Origin: DATIYW01 sp035517415
GTDB taxonomy: Bacteria > Acidobacteriota > Thermoanaerobaculia > Thermoanaerobaculales > Thermoanaerobaculaceae
Direction: 5' to 3'
Length of the DNA stretch: 9,112 nucleotides
Assembly (NCBI GenBank): GCA_035517415.1
Contig: DATIYW010000256.1
Location: 1 to 9,112 of the forward strand
Under the pieces are notes generated by a model that saw only the letters and a program-made list of their open reading frames with translations, made no database searches and was not told the DNA's origin. Made by a program: the position numbers and the translations under genes. Of the stretch, positions 1-6,418 are shown piece after piece. How positions within the stretch are numbered: the stretch's first letter is position 1; each line of letters starts with the position of its first letter.

Positions 1-406
1 ACGTGACGGTGGCGGCGACCTGCTGGCTGGTCGAGATCGTCTCGTAGTTGCCGGTGACCGTCACCGCCTCCGCCACCTTCGACATCGGCATCGTGGCGTT
101 GACCGTGCTGGCCTGGGCCGCCGACAGCTTGACCGTCGTCTCCTGCGTCTGGAAGCCGGTCAGCTCGAACTTCACGGCGTACTCGCCCGGCGGCAGGAAG
201 CGGAAGATGTAGTCGCCGTTGACCGAGGTGACGGCGTTGCGCGCGCCCTGCAGGCTCGGCGAGGTCACGGTGACGGTGACGCCGGGCAGGGGCGCCTTGC
301 CGTCGTCGACGCGGCCGGTGAGCGTCGCGGTCGGGTTCTGGGCGAGCGCCGAGGACGCCAGGATCGCGACACCCACCACGCACAGAACAGACTTGACCCA
401 CTTCAT
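1..406 (-). CDS. TonB-dependent receptor, N-terminal part (cut by window edge)
   Basis: The 135 visible residues are the start of an outer-membrane TonB-dependent transporter. Residues 1-22 are a signal peptide (basic start MKWVK, hydrophobic core, ALA then Q23 at the likely cleavage site). Residues 28-94 match the carboxypeptidase-regulatory-like beta-sandwich: LTGRV, then PLPGVTVTV, a GDYIFRFLPPGEY turn and a final strand ending in TTVKL. From about residue 112 the sequence EAVTVTG leads toward the plug domain, which continues outside the window. The ATG is preceded by AGGAGG on the minus strand (417-422, 10-base spacing), which fixes the start. This receptor type is typical of Acidobacteriota. 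The substrate cannot be read from this fragment; a role in maltodextrin uptake is suggested only by the divergent glucan genes. The assignment rests on domain pattern, since the plug and barrel are not visible. Confidence 0.85.
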   Translation of the reverse strand, partial: MKWVKSVLCVVGVAILASSALAQNPTATLTGRVDDGKAPLPGVTVTVTSPSLQGARNAVTSVNGDYIFRFLPPGEYAVKFELTGFQTQETTVKLSAAQASTVNATMPMSKVAEAVTVTGNYETISTSQQVAATVT

Positions 407-523
407 GACGTGCTCTCCTCCTTTTCTTCTCGAATGCGATTGCTGCTTGACCGGGCAGCCGCTAGCGGAGCCCTGCTCCGATGGCTCGTGGACGCTAGTG
501 CGGGGCCTCCTTTCCGACGCCGG

Positions 524-611
524 GTTGGTCTGGTCAGTTGGTACAACTTCATCGCCGAAATTGTCTGCAACTACGTTGCCAGAATACTCATCGTTGAGAC
601 GTCGGTCAACG
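524..611. promoter_or_regulatory. Cluster of GTTG/CAAC inverted repeats, operator-like
   Basis: Seven GTTG or CAAC tetramers fall within 88 bases (GTTG at 524, 537, 575, 593; CAAC at 544, 568, 607). Six of them form three perfect inverted repeats: AGTTG-GTA-CAACT (536-548), GCAAC-TAC-GTTGC (567-579) and CGTTGA-N8-TCAACG (592-611). The first two have the same 5+3+5 layout with half-sites in opposite order, and their centres are 31 bp apart, about three helical turns. The third covers the -35 element of the minus-strand promoter candidate. The pattern fits binding sites for a dimeric regulator, but no regulator gene is visible and I cannot name a family. Confidence 0.4.
581..609 (-). promoter_or_regulatory. 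Candidate sigma70-type promoter for the TonB receptor gene
   Basis: Read on the minus strand, TTGACC (609-604) is followed after exactly 17 bases by TATTCT (586-581). These match the sigma70 consensus at 5 of 6 and 4 of 6 positions with ideal spacing, which is notable in such GC-rich DNA. Transcription would start near 574, giving a leader of roughly 165-170 bases before the ATG at 406. The -35 hexamer lies inside the inverted repeat at 592-611, so a repressor bound there would block it. This is a consensus match only. Confidence 0.45.
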
Positions 612-843
612 GCGCGTTTCATACGGGATCTTGGACCCGCGTTCAATCCGCCGGACGATTGGGCGGGTCCTCGCGAGACGCCGCCGGTCCGCACGACGTC
701 GATCGGCGTCGCGCCGCGTCCCGTCGCGGCCTGGTCGGCGGGTACGACGCGCGACCCGCGCCGTGCGCCGACGTCGCACCGGCCCGCCCCGCTAGCCGCC
801 CCGGCGGCGACGAAGTAGAGTAGGGAGAAGGAAAGGCAGGGCA

Positions 844-2388
844 GTGAGAACGGGCCGGAACAGCGCAGCCCGCCGGGCGGGAGTCGCGGCGCCGATCGCG
901 GCGCTCGCCGGCTGCTGCCTGCTCGCGGCGGGGTGCCGGGTCCTCCGCTCTCCTCGGCAGCTGGCGGTTGCGCTCGACCGCGTGGCGACGCTCGACCCGC
1001 AGCACCACAACGAGGTGGTGAGCTGGTCGCTGCTCTGCAACTTCTACGACGCGCTGGTGCGCTTCTCGCCGGAGATGCGGCTCGAGCCGTCGCTCGCCGT
1101 CGCCTGGAGGCAGGTCGACGCCACCCATGTCCGCTTCGAGCTCCGCCCCGGCGTTCGCTTCTCCGACGGGGCGCGGTTCGGCAGCGCCGACGTCGTGGCG
1201 ACGGTCGACCGCGCGCTCCGCGACCCGCAGTCGATGATCCGCCATTACCTGCTCGGCGTCCGGCGCGTGGTCGCGGACGGCGACTCCGCCGTCGTGGTCG
1301 AGACGACCGGGCCCGCACCGACGCTCGTCAACCGCCTCGCGTTCCTGTTCGTGGTCCCGCGCGCTCAAGCCGCCCTGCCGGAGATCACCGCCCCGGTCGG
1401 GACCGGTCCCTATCGGTTCCTCGCGCGCGAGGCGGACGGGACGGTCGTGGCGGAGGGCTGGGCCGGCTGGCGCGGCGCGCCGAGGATCTCGAAGGTGCGC
1501 TTCGCGTTCGTCGAGGACGAGGACCTGCGCAGCCGGCGCTTCGCCGCCGGCGACTACGACGTGTCGGTGCGGGTCAACGACGACCTCGTCGACGAGCTGA
1601 AGGACCGTTCGGGCCTGCGCCTGCGGCCGCAGCCGAGCCTGCTCGTGCAGCTCCTGGTGGTGAATCCCGCTGGCGCGGCGGGGGAGGCGCGGCAGGCGCT
1701 CGCCGACCCGCGGGTGCGCCGGGCGCTGCTGCTGGCGATCAACCGGGGCGGCCTCGCCGACCGCGTGTTCCGGGGGAACGGGTCGGTCGCGACGCAGTAC
1801 GTCCATCCGGTGATCGTGGGGTTCGACCCGGGCGTCTCGGCGCTGCCGTATGACCCGGCGGAGGCGCGGCGGCTGCTCGGCGCCGCCGGTTATCCCGCCG
1901 GCTTCGCCGTCGACCTCGCCCACGGCGCCATCCCGCCTGCCTACGTCGCCGGGCTGGTCGCCGACCTCGAACGGATCGGCGTCCGGGTGCGACCGGTGCA
2001 GTTCTCGCTCCGCGAGCTGGTGCGGCGCTCGCACGCCGGCGAGTTCCCGCTGATGACGTACGCGCGGGCCTGCACGACCGGCGACGCCTCGGAGTTCCTC
2101 GACAGCTCGATCCACACGCCGGACGCCTCGCACGGTCTCGGCCTCGAGAACTTCAGCGGGTACTCCGACCCCGCCACCGACGCGTTGCTCGAGGCGGCCG
2201 ACCGCGAGCTCGAGCCCGGCAAGCGCCTGGAGCTGCTCCAGCAGGCGCAGCGCCGGGTGCTGGAGACGCTGCCGATCCTGCCGCTCACGTTGCGGACCGA
2301 GTACACCGGGGTCTCCTCGCGCGTCGAGGTGACGACGCGCTTCGACGGCTGGGTGTGGGTCGCCGGCTACCGCTGGGACCGGCCGTGA
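844..2388 (+). CDS. Family-5 extracellular solute-binding lipoprotein (peptide-type ABC importer)
   Basis: This 514-residue protein matches the SBP_bac_5 family, the periplasmic binding components of dipeptide, oligopeptide, nickel and some sugar importers. Family hallmarks are visible: LDPQHHNEV near the mature N-terminus, LEPSLAVAW, then the block RFELRPGVRFSDG followed by SADVVATVDRAL, and a C-terminal segment RVLETLPILPL before the last strand. The N-terminus has basic residues, a short hydrophobic stretch and a lipobox; L21-A22-G23-C24 is the best match and AAGC31 is an alternative. It is therefore probably a membrane-anchored lipoprotein. The start is a GTG; a purine-rich run (822-841, GGGAGAAGGA and GGCAGGG) precedes it. 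The length is normal and the frame intact. No matching permease or ATPase pair is present, so the partner and ligand are unknown. It precedes the glucan genes on the same strand, but a separate promoter candidate follows it. Confidence 0.85.
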   Translation: MRTGRNSAARRAGVAAPIAALAGCCLLAAGCRVLRSPRQLAVALDRVATLDPQHHNEVVSWSLLCNFYDALVRFSPEMRLEPSLAVAWRQVDATHVRFELRPGVRFSDGARFGSADVVATVDRALRDPQSMIRHYLLGVRRVVADGDSAVVVETTGPAPTLVNRLAFLFVVPRAQAALPEITAPVGTGPYRFLAREADGTVVAEGWAGWRGAPRISKVRFAFVEDEDLRSRRFAAGDYDVSVRVNDDLVDELKDRSGLRLRPQPSLLVQLLVVNPAGAAGEARQALADPRVRRALLLAINRGGLADRVFRGNGSVATQYVHPVIVGFDPGVSALPYDPAEARRLLGAAGYPAGFAVDLAHGAIPPAYVAGLVADLERIGVRVRPVQFSLRELVRRSHAGEFPLMTYARACTTGDASEFLDSSIHTPDASHGLGLENFSGYSDPATDALLEAADRELEPGKRLELLQQAQRRVLETLPILPLTLRTEYTGVSSRVEVTTRFDGWVWVAGYRWDRP

Positions 2389-2416
2389 GCCCGGTTCCGC
2401 AGCGTCCGGCGCCGGC

Positions 2417-2445
2417 TTGCCCGCGGGATGGCCGCTCCCTATACT
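2417..2445 (+). promoter_or_regulatory. Candidate sigma70-type promoter for the GH13-malKEFG operon
   Basis: In the 74-bp gap after the solute-binding gene, TTGCCC (2417-2422) is followed after 17 bases by TATACT (2440-2445); they match consensus at 4 of 6 and 5 of 6 positions. Transcription would begin near 2452, only about 10 bases before the ATG at 2463, so the leader would contain little more than the GAGG ribosome-binding site (2454-2457). A perfect 10-bp palindrome CCGGCGCCGG (2406-2415) sits directly upstream of the -35. The short leader makes this plausible rather than firm. Confidence 0.35.
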
Positions 2446-2462
2446 CGGGATCCGAGGTCAAA

Positions 2463-4040
2463 ATGCCAGCGAGAACGCAGTACCGGCGGAGCAGCACCGC
2501 GCCCGGGTGGATCGCGGCGAGGGTCGGCCGATACGCAGCGGCCGCCTCCGTTGCCTGCCTCGTCGCCTGCGCCGGGATGCCGCGGCCGCCGGCGCCGCCC
2601 GCGCCCGCGGAGCGGCCTCGCGCGGTGGTCACGCCGCAGCGGGGCTGGGACGAGGCGGTCATCTACTTCGCGATCCTCGACCGCTTCGCCGACGGGGACC
2701 TCGGCAACGACGTCGCCGTCGACCGCTCCGCCAAGGGCGCGTTCCACGGCGGCGACCTCCGCGGCCTCACCGAGCACCTCGACGAGATCGCCGAGCTGGG
2801 CGCGACCGCCATCTGGATCACCCCGGTGGTCAAGAACATCGACGGCTTCGTGACCGGTGCCGGGTTCCCCGACTGGGCGTACCACGGCTACTGGGCCGAC
2901 GACTTCTACAAGCTCGACCCGCGCTTCGGCACCGAGGCCGAGCTCAAGGGGCTCGTCGACGAGTGCCACCGGCGCGGCATCAAGGTCCTGCTCGACGTCG
3001 TCTACAACCACGCCGGCTACGGCACGCACTACCTCAAGGACCCGCTGACGAAGGGGTGGCTGCGCTCCGAGGAGGCCGGCACCTGCGGCAGCGACGACCT
3101 GACGAGCTGCGTCGCCGGCCTGCCCGACTTCAAGACCGAGCTGCCCGAGGTGGCGGACTTCCTGCTCAAGGCGCAGCTGGGCTGGGCGGCGCGCTCGGGC
3201 GTGGACGGCTTCCGCCTCGACACCGTCAAGCACGTCGACCACCCGTTCTGGCAGGAGCACCGCCGCCGCACCCGCGCCCAGCGCGGCGCCGGCTTCTTCC
3301 TGCTCGGCGAGGTGTGGGGCGGCGACGCGCAGGTGCTCGACCCGTACTTCGCCGCCGACGAGCTCGACGCCGGGTTCGACTTCGGCTTCCAGGGCAGCGC
3401 CATCTCGTTCGTCAAGGGGCGCGGGCGCGCCGTCGCGTTCGACCGCTACCTCGCCTCGCGCGAGAAGGTGCGCCAAGGCCACCTGCTCGCGCACTTCCTC
3501 TCCTCGCACGACGTGCCGGGAGCGCTCTTCCAGCTCGAGGGCGACCGGGCGCGCTTCCGCCTTGCCGCGATCCTGCAGTTCACCTCGACCGGAATGCCGG
3601 TGATCTACTACGGCGAGGAGGTCGCTCGGGCCGGCGGCGACTGGCCGGACAACCGCAGCGACTTCCCCTGGGGCGCGCGCCAGATCCTGCCCGGGGCGGG
3701 GCTCCCCCGCGACGAGGCGATGCGCGCCGACTACCGCAGGCTGATCGCGATCCGGCGCGCCCACCCGGCGCTCTACCGGGGCGTCCACAAGCTGATCAAC
3801 GCGGAGGGCGACCTGCTCGTCTTCTCGCAGACCGACGCGGCGACGGGCGAGGTCGTCGTCGTCGCGGTGAACCGGGGCGACGGGCCGCTGACGGCGAGGT
3901 TCGCCGCCCCGCCGGGGTGGTCGGGCGCGAAGGTCCGTGACGTCTGGGGCGGCGATGACATCCCCTTGACATCCGCGGGGGTGGAAACGAATCTGGGAGG
4001 GAAGAGCGCCCGGATCCTGGTGAGCGAAGTCCAGCACTGA
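2463..4040 (+). CDS. GH13 alpha-amylase-family glycoside hydrolase, lipoprotein
   Basis: This 525-residue enzyme should hydrolyse alpha-1,4-glucans outside the cytoplasm. The GH13 (beta/alpha)8 motifs appear in order: a calcium-loop-like DRFADGDLGND (73-83), HGYW (141-144), region I DVVYNH (178-183), region V LPDFK (220-224), region II GFRLDTVKH with nucleophile D253, region III GEVWGG with acid/base E283, and region IV SSHD with H349 and D350. Roughly the last 85 residues form the usual C-terminal beta domain. The N-terminus carries lipobox L33-V34-A35-C36 and then a Pro/Ala-rich linker, so the enzyme is probably a lipoprotein. C208 and C216 flank a short loop and could form a disulfide, fitting export. 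ATG 2463 is chosen because GAGG (2454-2457) precedes it and the signal sequence follows; an in-frame ATG at 2355 lies inside the upstream gene. Exact specificity (amylase, neopullulanase, maltogenic) cannot be decided. It lies 36 bp before malK. Confidence 0.92.
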   Translation: MPARTQYRRSSTAPGWIAARVGRYAAAASVACLVACAGMPRPPAPPAPAERPRAVVTPQRGWDEAVIYFAILDRFADGDLGNDVAVDRSAKGAFHGGDLRGLTEHLDEIAELGATAIWITPVVKNIDGFVTGAGFPDWAYHGYWADDFYKLDPRFGTEAELKGLVDECHRRGIKVLLDVVYNHAGYGTHYLKDPLTKGWLRSEEAGTCGSDDLTSCVAGLPDFKTELPEVADFLLKAQLGWAARSGVDGFRLDTVKHVDHPFWQEHRRRTRAQRGAGFFLLGEVWGGDAQVLDPYFAADELDAGFDFGFQGSAISFVKGRGRAVAFDRYLASREKVRQGHLLAHFLSSHDVPGALFQLEGDRARFRLAAILQFTSTGMPVIYYGEEVARAGGDWPDNRSDFPWGARQILPGAGLPRDEAMRADYRRLIAIRRAHPALYRGVHKLINAEGDLLVFSQTDAATGEVVVVAVNRGDGPLTARFAAPPGWSGAKVRDVWGGDDIPLTSAGVETNLGGKSARILVSEVQH

Positions 4041-4076
4041 GCCCGTCCCCTGGGCGGGTCTGAGGAGCAGAGACCG

Positions 4077-5168
<1,092 letters not shown>

Positions 5169-5182
5169 GGAGGGAGGATCGC

Positions 5183-6418
5183 ATGCGATTCAGGACAATG
5201 GCCGTCCTCGTCGGGTTCTCCGCCGCGCTGGCGTGCGCGGCGGTGGCGTCGGCCGCGCCGCCGGTCGAGCTGGTCGTGTGGCACTCCTACCGCGGCGGCG
5301 AGGCGGCCGCGTTCGAGAAGGTGGTCGCGACCTACAACGCCGCGAAGGCCGCCTCCGGCGTCAAGGTGACGACGCTGCCGGTGCCGTACGACGCCTTCGC
5401 CGACAAGATCACGGCGGCGGTGCCGCGCGGCAAGGGGCCCGACCTTTTCATCTACGCCCAGGACCGCCTCGGCGGCTGGGTCGAGGCCGGCCGCACGATC
5501 GAGTCGATCGATTTCTACGTCGACCCGGCGACCAAGGCGCGGTTCATCCCGACGACGATGGAGGCGATGACCTATCACGGCACGGTCTACGGCCTGCCCC
5601 TCAACTACAAGGTCATCACCATGGTCTACAACAAGAAGCTGGTGAGCAATCCGCCCCGCACCACGGGCGAGATGGTCAAGCTCGCCAAGTCGCTCACCGA
5701 CGCGGCCACCGGCCGCTTCGGCGTCGCCTACTGGTACACCAACTTCTACTACCACGCGATCCTGATGAACGCGTTCGGCGGCGGCGCCTTCGACGCGGCC
5801 GGCAAGCCGATCCTCAACTGCGATGGCAACGTCAAGTCGCTCGACCTGCTCATGAAGTGGGTGGACAAGGACAAGTTCCTGCCCGCCGAGCCGTCGACCG
5901 CGCTGGTCACCGCGCTGTTCAACGACGGCAAGGCGGCGATGGTGTTCAACGGCCCCTGGTTCCTCGGCGAGATCGCGCCCGGCGTCGACTACGGCCTCGC
6001 GCCGCTGCCGACCGTGGACGAGGCGGGCGGCAAGCCGATGCGGCCGTGGATGACGGTGGAGGGCGTGTTCATCGCCGCCGGCTCGAAGAACAAGGACGCG
6101 GCCTACGACTTCGTCAGATACGTGACCGACACGGCGGCGACCAAGGTGCTGGCGCTCGAGGGCCGGCAGAGCCCCGCCAACCTCGACGTCTACAAGGACC
6201 CGCAGGTGGCCGCCGACCCGGTGATCGCGGCGTTCCGCAAGCAGGTCGAAGTCGCGGTGCCGATGCCGAACCTGGCCGAGATGAGCATGATGTGGACTCC
6301 GGTCACCTCCGCGATGACGGCCGTGGTGCAGAAATCGTCGACGCCGAAGGCGGCGATGGACCAGGCCGAGAAGGAGCTCGAGTCGGCGATCGACCTGCTC
6401 CGGAAGAAGAAGCAATGA
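5183..6418 (+). CDS. malE: Maltose/maltodextrin-binding protein MalE (family-1 SBP)
   Basis: This 411-residue exported protein would bind maltodextrins and deliver them to MalFG. The N-terminus is a signal peptide with likely cleavage after VASA (A24-A25); a lipoprotein reading at C18 is weaker because the -3 residue is alanine. The mature part begins VELVVWHSYRGG, the family-1 first strand. GPDLFIYAQDRLGGW closely resembles the E. coli MalE segment around WAHDRFGG, YNKKLVSNPPRT resembles its YNKDLLPNPPKT, and the family signature GKAAMVFNGPW is at 249-259. The ATG at 5183 is chosen because AGGGAGG (5171-5177) sits five bases upstream and the signal peptide starts there; an in-frame GTG at 5165 would overlap the malK stop. 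The stop overlaps the malF start as ATGA (6415-6418), implying translational coupling. Ligand size preference is not readable. Confidence 0.94.
   Translation: MRFRTMAVLVGFSAALACAAVASAAPPVELVVWHSYRGGEAAAFEKVVATYNAAKAASGVKVTTLPVPYDAFADKITAAVPRGKGPDLFIYAQDRLGGWVEAGRTIESIDFYVDPATKARFIPTTMEAMTYHGTVYGLPLNYKVITMVYNKKLVSNPPRTTGEMVKLAKSLTDAATGRFGVAYWYTNFYYHAILMNAFGGGAFDAAGKPILNCDGNVKSLDLLMKWVDKDKFLPAEPSTALVTALFNDGKAAMVFNGPWFLGEIAPGVDYGLAPLPTVDEAGGKPMRPWMTVEGVFIAAGSKNKDAAYDFVRYVTDTAATKVLALEGRQSPANLDVYKDPQVAADPVIAAFRKQVEVAVPMPNLAEMSMMWTPVTSAMTAVVQKSSTPKAAMDQAEKELESAIDLLRKKKQ

Larger units (their letters stand above)
407..843. other. Divergent intergenic region (437 bp)
   Basis: No gene is supported here. 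The left two-thirds (to about 660) is visibly less GC-rich than the surrounding coding DNA and holds a minus-strand promoter candidate (581-609) and a group of GTTG/CAAC inverted repeats (524-611). Nearer the receptor gene are a perfect 10-bp palindrome CCGCTAGCGG (459-468) and an overlapping 6-bp-stem hairpin, CGGAGC/GCTCCG (466-480); both would lie in the receptor mRNA leader. The right third (660-843) is extremely GC-rich, with one GC hairpin (713-730) lacking a T-tract. I found no convincing promoter for the plus-strand gene at 844; the best match is TTGGAC-17-GACGAT (631-659), which is weak. Confidence 0.6.

Noticed and set aside
713..730. GC hairpin GCCGCG-N6-CGCGGC upstream of the family-5 binding protein gene
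   Set aside because: Six-bp GC stems are frequent by chance in DNA of this composition, and there is no T-tract or other supporting context.
410..823. Plus-strand open frames (137 codons here, 199 codons at 219-818) in the divergent region
   Set aside because: No ribosome-binding site or domain; one runs antisense through the receptor's coding start, and the sequence shows regulatory rather than coding features.
643..2133. Minus-strand open frame of 496 codons opposite the family-5 binding protein
   Set aside because: Biased, motif-free product; the plus-strand frame has a signal peptide and family blocks.
4042..4058. Hairpin between the GH13 stop and malK, considered as a terminator
   Set aside because: The stem (CCCG/CGGG plus two pairs around a bulged T) is short and has no T-tract; the 36-bp gap and the good malK ribosome-binding site favour read-through. 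It might still affect mRNA processing.
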